From: Streptomyces humidus
GTDB taxonomy: Bacteria > Actinomycetota > Actinomycetes > Streptomycetales > Streptomycetaceae
NCBI RefSeq assembly: GCF_014649655.1
Contig: NZ_BMTL01000005.1
Coordinates: 1-64,000, forward strand
Direction of reading: 5' to 3'
Length of the DNA stretch: 64,000 nt
Shown here: piece after piece, positions 30,961 to 41,098 of the stretch
Numbering within the stretch: the first letter of the stretch is position 1
Layout: the number at the start of each line of letters is the position of its first letter
Position numbers and translations under genes: made by a program
Notes under the pieces: generated by a model
What the model saw: the letters and a program-made list of their open reading frames with translations, nothing else
What the model was told of the DNA's origin: nothing
Databases searched by the model: none

Positions 30961-31009
30961 GCGTGGCGGAAGCCCGTCCCACCCTTCGTGGGGCGGGATT
31001 CCGCCACGC
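30961..31009. terminator. Strong bidirectional terminator hairpin
   Basis: GCGTGGCGGAA (30961-30971) pairs perfectly with TTCCGCCACGC (30999-31009). The inner GCCCGTCCCAC/GTGGGGCGGGA adds near-complete pairing around a CCTTC loop, giving a stem of about 22 bp. It lies between the convergent hemerythrin and PP2C genes. Confidence 0.8.
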
Positions 31010-31037
31010 CGGACGCGTGGTCACCGGAGCGCGCGGG

Positions 31038-32756
31038 TCAGTCCCGGGTGGGCGCACGCAGGGCGAGGAGGGCGACGTCGTCGTCGTTGGCGGCGGGGCG
31101 GACCCGTCGCAGCAACTGGTCGGTGAAGAAGGCCAGGGGCCGGTGCGCGAGGGCGGCCGCGTGCCGGCGCAGGCGGTGCAGACCCTCGTCGAGGGTGTGG
31201 CCGGGTTCCTCGATCAGACCGTCGGTGTACAGCAGGAGAGTGGATCCGGGCGGAAGCAGGACCGTGGCGTCGATGCGAGGTCTGCGAGAGCCGGTGCCCA
31301 GCAGGATGCCATGACCGTCGGTGAGGTACTCGGCCAGGCCGTCTCGTCTGATCAGCAGGGGCGGCGGGTGGCCGGCGTTGGTCCAGGTGAGTTTCCATCT
31401 GCCCTGGTCGGCCTCCTCGAGCTTGCCGAGGACCAGGGTGGCCATGTCGACGTCGGTGACGTGCATGACCGCCTCGTCGAGGCGGTCGACGATCCGGCTC
31501 GGGGGCTCGCGAAGGGCCCAGGCGTAGGCGCGCAGCATGTTGCGCACCTGCGCCATGCCGGCCGCCGCCTCCAGGTCGTGGCCGACGACGTCGCCCACGG
31601 CCAGCGCGGTGGACCCGTCGGACAGGGAGAAGGCGTCGTACCAGTCGCCCCCCACCTGCGAGGCGTCGGGCGCGGGCAGGTAGCGCACCGTCATCTGCAG
31701 CCCGGGCACGCGCGGCATCTGGGGCAGCAGATGATTCTGCATGGTCTCGGCGACCTTGCGCTGACGCTGGTAGAGCCGGGCGTTGTCCAGGGCGAGACCG
31801 GCACGGCGGGCGACGTCCTCGATCAGGGGGAGGTCGGCGGGATGGTAGTCCCCGGGCTGTTCCGCGCGGCCCAGGGTCAGGGCGCCCAGGACCGCGCGGG
31901 TGCTGCGGATGGGGGCGATGGCCGCGGAGTGGATTCCGCTGGCGTCGAACAGACGACGCTGCTCGACCGCGATGCCGGAGTCCGGCGCCCCCTGGTAGGT
32001 CTGCGGACCGGCCAGGGTCGCGGCGACCCCACGCAGAGCCCTGGACAAGGGCATGGGCGACTCCTCGGGGACCGCCGGCATCGGGCCCTGCAGCTCGTCG
32101 TGGCGTACCAGGAAGTCGCCGTCCGCCTCGACGACGACGGTGCGCCACACTTCGTCCCGCTCGGTGATGAGGTCGATGACGATCCAGTCCGCCAGCCGTG
32201 GCACGACCAGGGTCACCAGGCGTCGCAGTGCCTCGTCGACGTCCAGGGTGGCGGTCAGCTGCGTGGTGGTCGCGGCCAGCAGGGCGAGCCGTTCGAGTTC
32301 CGGCAGCAGGGCGCCGGCGGGCTCCGGCGGCGTGTCCGTCCCCGCCACGCGCCGGGTGTGGAAGATGACGAGCGTGCAGCGTTCCAGGCCGGCGAGCTCG
32401 AAGGGCGTGATCAGCCATGCGATGGGCAGTACGGAGCCGTCCCTGTGCGCGAAATGGTCCTCCTCGGCCTGAGCGGGACGCCCGGCGTGGAAGGCCTGCC
32501 GCATGCGGCACTGGGTCCTCGGCAGGGGCTGACCGTGGGCGTCCCGGTGCAGCAGGTCGTGCGCGTCGTGGCCGAGGAGATCGCCGCGGGTCCAGCCCAG
32601 GAGGTCTTCCGTCCGGGAGTTCACCGCGATGACGCGGCCCTGCTCGTCCACCACGTAGGCCCCGGTCCCGATGACCTCCAGCGCTTCCGTGAGCGGGATG
32701 GCAGGCGCCCCCGGACGCCGCTTGCCGCGGTTCTCCGAATGCTCCGATGCTGCCAT
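31038..32756 (-). CDS. PAS-GAF-PP2C (SpoIIE-type) phosphatase
   Basis: A cytosolic 572-residue sensor phosphatase. An N-terminal PAS domain (GAYVVDEQGRVIAVNSRTED, LLGWTRGDLLGHDAHDLLH) is followed by a GAF domain (about 170-330; DEALRRLVTLVVPRLADWIV, VARRAGLALDNARLYQ), a linker helix and a PP2C domain (SQVGGDWYDAFSL, LAVGDVVGHDLEAAAGMAQV, TNAGHPPPLLI, LLLYTDGLIEEPG). Such proteins dephosphorylate anti-sigma antagonists in response to a small signal. The ATG at 32756 is chosen because GGGAG is 9 nt upstream; an ATG two codons earlier also exists. It is monocistronic, with no STAS gene nearby. Confidence 0.92.
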   Translation of the reverse strand: MAASEHSENRGKRRPGAPAIPLTEALEVIGTGAYVVDEQGRVIAVNSRTEDLLGWTRGDLLGHDAHDLLHRDAHGQPLPRTQCRMRQAFHAGRPAQAEEDHFAHRDGSVLPIAWLITPFELAGLERCTLVIFHTRRVAGTDTPPEPAGALLPELERLALLAATTTQLTATLDVDEALRRLVTLVVPRLADWIVIDLITERDEVWRTVVVEADGDFLVRHDELQGPMPAVPEESPMPLSRALRGVAATLAGPQTYQGAPDSGIAVEQRRLFDASGIHSAAIAPIRSTRAVLGALTLGRAEQPGDYHPADLPLIEDVARRAGLALDNARLYQRQRKVAETMQNHLLPQMPRVPGLQMTVRYLPAPDASQVGGDWYDAFSLSDGSTALAVGDVVGHDLEAAAGMAQVRNMLRAYAWALREPPSRIVDRLDEAVMHVTDVDMATLVLGKLEEADQGRWKLTWTNAGHPPPLLIRRDGLAEYLTDGHGILLGTGSRRPRIDATVLLPPGSTLLLYTDGLIEEPGHTLDEGLHRLRRHAAALAHRPLAFFTDQLLRRVRPAANDDDVALLALRAPTRD

Positions 32757-33095
32757 GCCCATGATCTCCCTGCTCGACTGGAGGCATCCCCGGTGGGCGA
32801 TGTCCGCTTTCCCGACTGCCCAGCAGCCCGGAAACGAAGCCGCCGAGCGAAGTCGCCCGGATTGTGCCGGAGCCCGGAACAGATTCCCCACCCGGGGCCT
32901 CGGCGCGGCACGCGGTCCCAGGAGACGGTGACGCCCGGCCGTGAACCGCGCTCATGGCCCTGTCCGTCGCGGGCATGCCGCCTCCTGCCCGCCGTCGGCC
33001 GGTGACAGAGATGATCACACCGGTTCGATAGAACCTCCCGTACCTGGGAAGACGCTTGTCGATCTTCGTTGGCGTCCTCGGGAGGAAGCATCACC

Positions 33096-33947
33096 ATGGC
33101 CGTTCCCGTCCGTGCTCCGCGCTCCGCGCGCCGCTCCCGTCGGTTCGAACTGCGGGCGACAGCCCTGTACTTCACCCTTCTCGCCGTCCTCCTGACGCTG
33201 GTGGGCACGGTCGCGCGTACCGCGGCGGCCGCCGCCGGGCACTGTCCCGCCTGGGCCGCCGCGCTCGTCCTCGTCGGCGCCGGCAGCGTGGCGGCCGGCC
33301 GGCGCGGAAGGCGCCGGATATCGGCGGCGAGACTTGCGCGCCGCGCCGCCAGAGCCCTGGACGAGGCCACGAGGACGGCGGTCGACGCCCTCGACGCCCC
33401 CGCCCCGGCCGCTGCCCCTGCCATGGCATTCGCCCCTGCCGCCGTTCCCGGGGCGGCCGGAGCGCGGCCGTGCGGCGGAGACCTCGACGTGGAGCGCACG
33501 GTCGCCCTCGTCGATCCCCGGGACGACGCCTGCGCGGAGACCGGGGAGGCCGACTACGAGGCGCTGGACCCCTACGAGTTCGAAGAGGCGATAGCCGAGC
33601 TGTGCCGACGCGACGGCTGCCTCGACGTGGACGTGGTCGGCGGAGCCGGCGACCTGGGCGCCGACGTCGTGGCGAGGACACCTGACGGCCGGCTGCTCGT
33701 CGTCCAGTGCAAGCGGTACTGCGACACCAACCGGGTGGGGTCCCAGGACATGCAGCGGTTCGGCGGCACCTGTTTCACCGTGCACGGGGCCGACGTCGCC
33801 GTCGTGGTCACCACCAGCGACTTCACCGCCCCCGCGGTCGAGTACGCAGAGCAGTGCGGCATCGTCTGCGTGGACGGCGGGGAACTGCTGCGCTGGCAGG
33901 ACGGCGTGGGACCGCGACCGTGGGATCCGCAGCCCGCGGCAGGCTGA
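33096..33947 (+). CDS. Membrane-anchored Mrr-like restriction endonuclease
   Basis: A 283-residue protein with two N-terminal hydrophobic helices (LYFTLLAVLLTLVGTVA, AWAAALVLVGAGSVAAG), a long Ala/Pro-rich linker and a C-terminal PD-(D/E)xK domain of the Mrr/RestrictionEndonuclease-like family. The active-site pattern is EFEEAIAEL, GDLGADVV (Asp) and LLVVQCKRY (QxK), followed by GSQDMQRFGGTCF and VVVTTSDFTAPAVEYA. The family includes type IV enzymes that cut modified DNA, though membrane-tethered actinobacterial members are uncharacterised. The ATG at 33096 has GGGAGGAAG upstream. No methylase is nearby. Confidence 0.85.
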   Translation: MAVPVRAPRSARRSRRFELRATALYFTLLAVLLTLVGTVARTAAAAAGHCPAWAAALVLVGAGSVAAGRRGRRRISAARLARRAARALDEATRTAVDALDAPAPAAAPAMAFAPAAVPGAAGARPCGGDLDVERTVALVDPRDDACAETGEADYEALDPYEFEEAIAELCRRDGCLDVDVVGGAGDLGADVVARTPDGRLLVVQCKRYCDTNRVGSQDMQRFGGTCFTVHGADVAVVVTTSDFTAPAVEYAEQCGIVCVDGGELLRWQDGVGPRPWDPQPAAG

Positions 33948-34290
33948 GACGGTCGGTCCGCGGCGCCGACCGGTGTGCCGGGAGGACGAACGGCGCCGTC
34001 GTCACCGGCCCCTGAGCCGACGTCACCCGGCCGACTCGCGCAGGCGGCACGCGCGTGGACGGCCCTGGCGACGGGACGTCGGCCGAGGTCACCGCACACG
34101 CCCGCGAACGGAGGCTCCCGACGGCGGCGGACGCCGGTCGCGCCGCCGAGCGGATCGCGGGAGCGGCGGCGTGTCCCCCGTCACTGCGTGAGTCCCGCCG
34201 AAGCGGGCAGCAGAGTCTTCACGCACGGAAGGCACCTGGCGCCTCACTGTGCGCACAAGGCATCTCACGCAAGACGAGTTAGGAACTGCA
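33948..34290. other. 343-bp intergenic region
   Basis: Non-coding by inspection: no frame keeps codon bias together with a ribosome site. It should hold the promoter of the MFS gene. No clear operator or hairpin is seen. Confidence 0.35.
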
Positions 34291-35823
34291 GTGGCTGACG
34301 TACTGACCGACGGGCAGCCCGAACCACCTCGGTCCGGGCCGGTCGAGACCACCGGACTGCCCACCCAGGTCCGCCAGGATCTGACGCGCAGGCTGAGGCG
34401 GAACAGACGTCCCTTCCGCGACGAGGACGTACAGGTCGTCGAGTCGCCACTGCTCCGGCGGGCGGTCGGCGCCTCGGCCCTCGGCAACTGCATGGAGTGG
34501 TTCGACTTCGGCGTCTACAGCTACCTCGCCGCCACCCTGGGCAAGGTCTTCTTCCCCGGGGCGTCTCCCGCCGCGCAGGTGATCTCGTCCTTCGCCACCT
34601 TCGCGGCCGCCTTCGTCGTGCGCCCGCTCGGCGGACTGGTCTTCGGGCCCCTCGGGGACCGCCTCGGCCGGCAGAAAGTGCTCGCCACCACCATGATCAT
34701 GATGGCCGTCGGCACCTTCGCCATCGGCCTCATCCCCACTTACGCCACCATCGGCATCGCCGCACCGATCCTGCTGCTGCTCGCCCGTATGGTGCAGGGC
34801 TTCTCCACCGGCGGCGAGTACGGGGGCGCCACGACGTTCGTCGCCGAGTACTCACCCGACCGGCGTCGCGGGTTCCTCTCCAGCTGGCTCGACTTCGGCA
34901 CGTTCGTCGGCTACGCGCTGGGCTCCGCCCTCGTCACCACGCTGAACCTCGCCCTCAGCGACGCGCAGATGCTGTCCTGGGGCTGGCGGATCCCGTTCCT
35001 GATCGCGGGCCCGCTCGGCGTGATCGGCCTCTACATGCGTCTCAAGCTGGAGGAGTCGCCCGCGTTCCAGCAGCAGCTCGACGAGCACGAGCAGAGCCTC
35101 GCCGAGGAGTCGGCGGGCACCGAGTTCAGGACCATCGTCAAGGACCACTGGCGCGCCCTGCTCATCTGCATGGGACTGGTGCTGCTCTACAACGTCACCA
35201 ACTACATGGTCACGGGCTTCCTGCCCACCTATCAGACCGAGACCCTCGGTCGCTCCAGCAGCTCCGCGGACGTGCTCGTGCTGGTGGGCATGGTGTGGAT
35301 CGTGCTGCTGATCACCTTCCTGGGCCGCCTCAGCGACCACGTCGGCCGACGTCCTCTCTACGGCTACGCGGCGGCGGGCATGATCCTGCTCGCCGTCCCC
35401 TCCTTCCTGCTGATCAAGGCGGACGGGACCTGGCCGCCGATCCTGGGCGTGCTGATCCTGTCCACCCTGCTGGCGTGCTTCGCCGCGCCGAGCGCCGCGA
35501 CCCTGCCCGCGCTGTTCCCGACCGCCGTGCGGTACGCCGCGATGGGCATCGGCTTCAACTTCGCGGTGGCCGCGTTCGGCGGCACCACCCCGCTGTTCAC
35601 GGAGGCGCTGGTGAGCGTCACCGGAAACGACATGGTGCCCGCGTTCTACCTCATGGCGGCCGGCGTCGTCGGGCTGATCACCGTCCGCTTCCTGCCGGAG
35701 AGCGCCCAGGTCTCCCTGAAGGGCTCGCGGCCGATGGTGGGATCCAAGAAGGAACGACGTGAACTGATCGTCGCCTCGGAGGAGTTGTACCGGGCCGGCC
35801 GCGAGGTGTCCGGCCGCCGGTGA
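34291..35823 (+). CDS. MFS transporter, ProP/metabolite:H+ symporter type
   Basis: A 510-residue secondary transporter with 12 predicted helices. Motifs typical of the metabolite:H+ symporter subfamily (proline/betaine ProP, alpha-ketoglutarate KgtP) are visible: GNCMEWFDFGVYSYLA at the first helix, GPLGDRLGRQKVL between helices 2 and 3, and ARMVQGFSTGGEYGGATTFV at helices 4-5. The cytosolic N-terminal ~65 residues are charged. Proline or betaine is the likely cargo by family; the exact substrate is unproven. The GTG at 34291 is preferred because AGGA lies 6 nt before it. It ends before a strong terminator. Confidence 0.88.
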   Translation: MADVLTDGQPEPPRSGPVETTGLPTQVRQDLTRRLRRNRRPFRDEDVQVVESPLLRRAVGASALGNCMEWFDFGVYSYLAATLGKVFFPGASPAAQVISSFATFAAAFVVRPLGGLVFGPLGDRLGRQKVLATTMIMMAVGTFAIGLIPTYATIGIAAPILLLLARMVQGFSTGGEYGGATTFVAEYSPDRRRGFLSSWLDFGTFVGYALGSALVTTLNLALSDAQMLSWGWRIPFLIAGPLGVIGLYMRLKLEESPAFQQQLDEHEQSLAEESAGTEFRTIVKDHWRALLICMGLVLLYNVTNYMVTGFLPTYQTETLGRSSSSADVLVLVGMVWIVLLITFLGRLSDHVGRRPLYGYAAAGMILLAVPSFLLIKADGTWPPILGVLILSTLLACFAAPSAATLPALFPTAVRYAAMGIGFNFAVAAFGGTTPLFTEALVSVTGNDMVPAFYLMAAGVVGLITVRFLPESAQVSLKGSRPMVGSKKERRELIVASEELYRAGREVSGRR

Positions 35824-35957
35824 ATCCCTCTCCGCGGGTGTCACGCGGCGCCCGGTGTCACGGGGTGGCATGGAGGTCCTCGGGCGCTGCGGCGGGCGGA
35901 CCGTCCGACGGTGACGGCGGACGTGACGGCGCCTCGCCCGCGGCCCTGCTGACGGCT

Positions 35958-35986
35958 GCGGGCCCCCGTGTGTGACGGGGGCCCGC
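35958..35986. terminator. Perfect 12-bp stem terminator
   Basis: GCGGGCCCCCGT (35958-35969), loop GTGTG, ACGGGGGCCCGC (35975-35986). It sits between the convergent MFS gene and the xylanase locus, so it probably stops both. Confidence 0.85.
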
Positions 35987-36009
35987 TCCGAGCGTCAGGC
36001 CGAGGCCTG

Positions 36010-36110
36010 TCAGCAGGTCGTGCTGGAGTCCACCACCGTCCGGTCCCTGATGCCCGCGATGTCGTGCGTCGAGTCCGGTTTCGGCTCGATCAGCGGGCCG
36101 TTGGAACCCA
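36010..36110 (-). pseudogene. Remnant resembling a GH62 arabinofuranosidase
   Basis: Downstream of the xylanase, on the same strand but in another frame, a short piece reads GSNGPLIEPKPDSTHDIAGI then RDRTVVDSSTTC and stops at 36010. GH62 arabinofuranosidases carry a similar run (isoleucine/proline then KPD, T/S-H, I, K/R-D-P-T-V-V) early in the catalytic domain. Only about 30 residues survive. It may be what is left of a neighbouring or fused arabinofuranosidase in the xylan island. The assignment rests on a short motif. Confidence 0.4.
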
Positions 36111-36164
36111 GGAGGAGCCGGACGGCAGTGCCGCGGCGGACCTGGTCGCGAGGGCCGTGGGCTT

Positions 36165-37271
<1,107 letters not shown>

Positions 37272-38882
37272 TCAGGGGACGGACAGCTCGAATCGCGTGA
37301 CGCGGACCGCTCCGCCGAGCGCCTGCGTGGCGTGGTTGAACAGGGCGAACCGGTAGCCCATGAAGAAGCGCCAGTCGTTGCCCATGGAGAAGGCGGGGCC
37401 CAGGCGGGCGAAGGTGGAGCCGTCGGTGCTGTAGGAGAAGGTCGCGGTGCGCGCCGCGCCGGGACGGATGTCAGCGGTGGCGCGCAGCCGGACGCGGGTG
37501 CCGGCCAGGGACGCCGCGGCGACCTCGACCCCGGTGCCGGTGGTGTTCCAACTGCCGTCCATCGTCAGGTTGTTGACCATCACCAGCCGCGTCACGCCGC
37601 CGTCGCGCTTGACGCCGATCCAGGCGGAGGAGTCGCGCAGCAGGGCGAGTCCGGCCCGGTCGCCGTCCCGCATCGCGGAGACGTCGAGGTCCACCGTGGC
37701 GGTGGAGGTGGGGCCCTGGATGCGGTGGGTGAGCGTGTTGCGGGCCCAGTAGAGGTCGTTGGTGACGGTCGCGGTGCGCAGGGTCAGCCCGTCGGCCACC
37801 GTGTACTTGGTGGTGTCCGGGTTGTGGTTCCACTCCCACCTCGGCTTGAGCTTCGTCCCGTCGAAGGTGTCGACGCCGGTCATGGGGGTGACCTGGCGGG
37901 GCGGCGCGGGCAGCGCCGGCGAGGGGTACGAGGCGCCCCACGCGCCGTTCACCGTCTGGACGACGGGCCAGCCGTCCGAGGTCCAGGTGACCGGGGCCAG
38001 GACCGGCACCCGGCCGCCGGGGTAGGCGTCGACGAAGGCCATGTAGTACCAGGCGCCGGTCTGCGTCTGCACCAGTCCGCCCTGGTGCGGGACGCCGCCG
38101 CCGGAGATCGGGCCACGCAGGTCGAGAAGGACCTGGCGCATCGTGTACGGACCGAACGGACCGCCCGACGACTTCAGGACGTACTGGCCGTTGGCGGGGC
38201 GTGTCAGGAAGATGTAGTACTGCCCGTTGATCTTGTAGAAGCGGGAGCCCTCGAGGGTGCCGACGCTCGACGGTGTGCTGAACACCTGCTGGGTGCGCAC
38301 CTGTCCGCGCCCGTCGGGCGAGAGCTGGGCCACGCTGATGGTGGTGTTGCCGTACGCCACGTACAGGGTGTCGTCGGTGTCGACGAGGAGTCCCGCGTCG
38401 TAGTACGGCGTGCCGATCGTCGTGAGCCGGCTCCAGGGCCCTTCGGCGGCGGTGGCCGTGTAGACGTACGTCCTGGCGAAGTCGATCTGGCCGAGCCAGT
38501 AGAAGGTCCTGTTGCTCGGCCGGTAGGCCAGCGACGACGCCCAGACACCCCGGACGTAGCCACGGGCGCCGTTGAGGTCGTACTTGGCGCCGAAGTCCAG
38601 GGTGGGCACCGAGTGTCCGGCGATCTCCCAGTTCACCAGGTCGTACGAGCGCAGAACGGGGGCGCCGGGCGAGTAGTGCATCGTCGACGCGGAGGCGTAG
38701 TAGGTGTCTCCGACGCGGATGACGTCGATGTCCGCGAAGTCCTGCCAGATCACGGGATTGGTGAAGGACGACGCGGCCGCGCGGGCCGGGGTGAGCGGAA
38801 GCATGGCGCCGGCGGCGAGACCGGCGGCGGTGGCCAGTACCCGGCGACGGCCCAGAGGTTGATCAGGGCATGACATAGGCAT
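37272..38882 (-). CDS. GH43 glycoside hydrolase (beta-xylosidase/arabinofuranosidase), Tat-exported
   Basis: A 536-residue exported enzyme. The N-terminus LGRRRVLATAAGLAAG is a Tat-type signal. The five-bladed GH43 propeller starts TNPVIWQDFADIDVIRVGD, with the general-base Asp, and has RGVWASSLAYR and VGTLEGSRFYKINGQYY (the acid Glu). A C-terminal beta-sandwich (about 345-536; TFDGTKLKPRWEWNHNPD, AGLALLRDSSAWIGV) is the GH43_C2/DUF1349-type domain. It removes xylose or arabinose side groups from xylo-oligomers. It lies 66 bp upstream of the xylanase on the same strand, so the two are probably one operon. The start could be Met1 or Met3. Confidence 0.92.
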   Translation of the reverse strand: MPMSCPDQPLGRRRVLATAAGLAAGAMLPLTPARAAASSFTNPVIWQDFADIDVIRVGDTYYASASTMHYSPGAPVLRSYDLVNWEIAGHSVPTLDFGAKYDLNGARGYVRGVWASSLAYRPSNRTFYWLGQIDFARTYVYTATAAEGPWSRLTTIGTPYYDAGLLVDTDDTLYVAYGNTTISVAQLSPDGRGQVRTQQVFSTPSSVGTLEGSRFYKINGQYYIFLTRPANGQYVLKSSGGPFGPYTMRQVLLDLRGPISGGGVPHQGGLVQTQTGAWYYMAFVDAYPGGRVPVLAPVTWTSDGWPVVQTVNGAWGASYPSPALPAPPRQVTPMTGVDTFDGTKLKPRWEWNHNPDTTKYTVADGLTLRTATVTNDLYWARNTLTHRIQGPTSTATVDLDVSAMRDGDRAGLALLRDSSAWIGVKRDGGVTRLVMVNNLTMDGSWNTTGTGVEVAAASLAGTRVRLRATADIRPGAARTATFSYSTDGSTFARLGPAFSMGNDWRFFMGYRFALFNHATQALGGAVRVTRFELSVP

Positions 38883-39328
38883 GTGTGGATCTCTCTGCGA
38901 AGGGGGGCTGCGTCGGGAGAGATGCTTCGGGGGTGTGGGGGTGTGGGGGTGACGCTTCGGAGATGATGCTTCGCTGTTCGATATTGCGAACGCCAATCGG
39001 TTTACCGAGCAATCAGGATGATAGGAGGTCGACAGCTCCCGTCAATACGCCTCGCATGATTCGGTCACCTACTCGAAATGTTTCGGTGCTCGGCGTGCTT
39101 CGACCAGCGACGAAAGGGGCTTGAATGTGCCCTGTGGCATCGGCTCGTATGCGTCGGCGCGCTCAGCCGGTCGCGCAGGGTTGACAACCTGCGGAGTCTC
39201 TCTAGCCTCCGTAGGGCCGACGATCCGAAATCGTATCGAAATTTCGAACATTCGCCGACTGGCATATACGTGACGTCCATCGATCCGTACGCCGGACATC
39301 CCCTGTCCGGCGCGACCAGGGGAGTCGC
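38883..39328. promoter_or_regulatory. 446-bp divergent promoter region of the xylan island
   Basis: This AT-richer region separates the GH43/xylanase operon from the feruloyl esterase. It holds three dyads: GTTCGATATTGCGAAC (38976-38991), CGAAATGTTTCG (39074-39085) and the perfect 12-bp TCGAAATTTCGA (39236-39247). GAAA-(N)-TTTC elements have been described before Streptomyces xylanase genes, so these may bind the xylan regulator. AGGAGG at 39022-39028 is not followed by an open frame. Confidence 0.5.
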
Positions 39329-40633
39329 ATGACACCGAGGCCGAGGTTCCGCTTATGGGCCGCCGTGATCGCGGCGCTGCTCGTCCCGACCGCGGCAGGC
39401 ACCGCCATGGGCGCCGGCCCGGGCCCGGCCGCCGCGCACACGGCCTCCGGCGCCGTGGCCGCGCACGACGACGCCGGCGCCGTCGCCCCGACCTCCGGAT
39501 GCGGCAAGGCTCCCACCCTGACCAGCGGCACGTACACGATCCAGAGCAACGGCAAGAACCGGACCTTCATCCTGAAGGTCCCGGACCGTTACGACCGCAA
39601 CCACCCGTACCGACTGGTCTTCGGGTTCCACTGGCTGGGCGGCACCGCAACCGACGTCGCGACGGGCCGGACGGTGGAGACGGGGGCCTGGGCCTACTAC
39701 GGACTCCAGCGACTGGCGGACGAGAGTGCCGTCTTCGTCGCTCCCCAGGGCTTCGACAACGGCTGGGCCAACGCCGGCGGAGAGGACGTCACCCTCGTCG
39801 ACGACATCATCAAGCGGGTCGAGTCCGACCTCTGCGTCGACACGACACAGCGGTTCGCCGTGGGCTTCAGCTACGGCGCCGCCATGTCCTACGCGCTCGC
39901 CTGCACCCGGGCGACGGTCTTCCGGGCGGTCGCCGTCCAGAGCGGCGGGCAGCTCAGCGGCTGCAGCGGCGGCACACAGCCCATCGCCTACCTCGGCGTG
40001 CACGGCATCCGGGACAGCGTCCTCGGCATCGCCGGCGGCCGGGCGCTGCGCGACCGGTTCGTCAGGAACAACGGCTGCGCCGCCCAGAACCCGCCCGAGC
40101 CGGCGCAGGGAAGCCTGACGCATCGGGTCACCGCCTACTCGGGATGCTCGGCCGGGCATCCGGTCGTCTGGGCCGCGTTCGACGAGGGGCACATCGCCGC
40201 CCCGCAGGACGGGGCCCCCGGGGACAGCGGCTCCCGGACCTGGCTGCCGGCCGAGGTGTGGAAGTTCTTCTCGCAGTTCCAGACCTCCACCCCGCCACCG
40301 GACGACGCGACCTGCCGGGTCAGCGGAGTCGTCAGCGCGTGGAACTCCGGTCTGACAGCGAACATCACCGTCACCAACACGGGCGCCACGACGATCGACG
40401 GCTGGTCGCTGGTCTTCACCCTGCCCGGCGGGCAGACCATCACCTCCGGCTGGAACGCCGCCTATGCACCCGCGTCCGGCCGGGTGACGGCCCGTAACCT
40501 GTCCCACGACGCGGCCATCGCCCCCGGCGCGTCCGTGACCATCGGCTACCAGGCCACTCACACCGGCGACACCGCAGCGCCGGACGCGTACACCCTCAAC
40601 GGCACGACCTGTGCCGTCACGGGAATCCGGTAG
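39329..40633 (+). CDS. CE1-type feruloyl/acetylxylan esterase with CBM2
   Basis: A 434-residue secreted esterase that would release ferulate or acetyl groups from xylan. A signal peptide occupies about 1-35. The PHB-depolymerase/CE1 fold has FVAPQGFDNGWANAGGEDV, the nucleophile Ser181 in GFSYGAAMS and a late His (FDEGHIAAP). A Pro/Thr linker (STPPPDD) joins a C-terminal CBM2 (about 330-434; WNSGLTANITVTNTGATTID, SGWNAAYAPASG) flanked by two cysteines, which binds cellulose or xylan. GGGGAG precedes the ATG. It is divergent from the GH43/xylanase operon and completes a debranching set. Confidence 0.92.
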   Translation: MTPRPRFRLWAAVIAALLVPTAAGTAMGAGPGPAAAHTASGAVAAHDDAGAVAPTSGCGKAPTLTSGTYTIQSNGKNRTFILKVPDRYDRNHPYRLVFGFHWLGGTATDVATGRTVETGAWAYYGLQRLADESAVFVAPQGFDNGWANAGGEDVTLVDDIIKRVESDLCVDTTQRFAVGFSYGAAMSYALACTRATVFRAVAVQSGGQLSGCSGGTQPIAYLGVHGIRDSVLGIAGGRALRDRFVRNNGCAAQNPPEPAQGSLTHRVTAYSGCSAGHPVVWAAFDEGHIAAPQDGAPGDSGSRTWLPAEVWKFFSQFQTSTPPPDDATCRVSGVVSAWNSGLTANITVTNTGATTIDGWSLVFTLPGGQTITSGWNAAYAPASGRVTARNLSHDAAIAPGASVTIGYQATHTGDTAAPDAYTLNGTTCAVTGIR

Positions 40634-41098
40634 GCGAGACCGGAGGCATCGGGACCGAAGACGGCTGCCGTACGACGCCGGGCGGCACCACGCCTGCCCG
40701 GCGCCGCTCGTGTCCCACGCCGGGCGTACCGCCGTCCCACCCTCCCACTCTTCCCCCCCCCGCCGTCCCGGCGGCCACACGGCGCGGCGTCGCGGAGGCG
40801 CGCCGCACCCCGGGCGCCCGGCGGAGCCGTGAGAGCATCCCGAGCCGCCTGTCGCGGCGCGGGCCGCGGTCGGTCACCGGTGCCGGGGGGCCTCCGACCG
40901 GCGGAAGGGGCGCGGTCGGTCACCGGCTCGGGCCGGCGGTGGCGGACCGAGGCCGAGGGTGCGGAATTGCTGAGGGGCCGTGCCGGTTGTACGCGCTGTA
41001 GCGACAGAGGCCGAGAGGCCGAGGGCGTGCGCGAGAGCGCAGGATGGCCCGGGCCACCGGCACACGGTGGCCGCGGCCACGGAAGGGAAGGAGCCGAC
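40634..41098. other. 465-bp intergenic region with a 15-bp direct repeat
   Basis: No gene is seen. GCGGTCGGTCACCGG occurs at 40866-40880 and again at 40912-40926. A run of nine C residues lies near 40752-40760. The msrA promoter is presumably in the last 150 bp. Confidence 0.45.
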
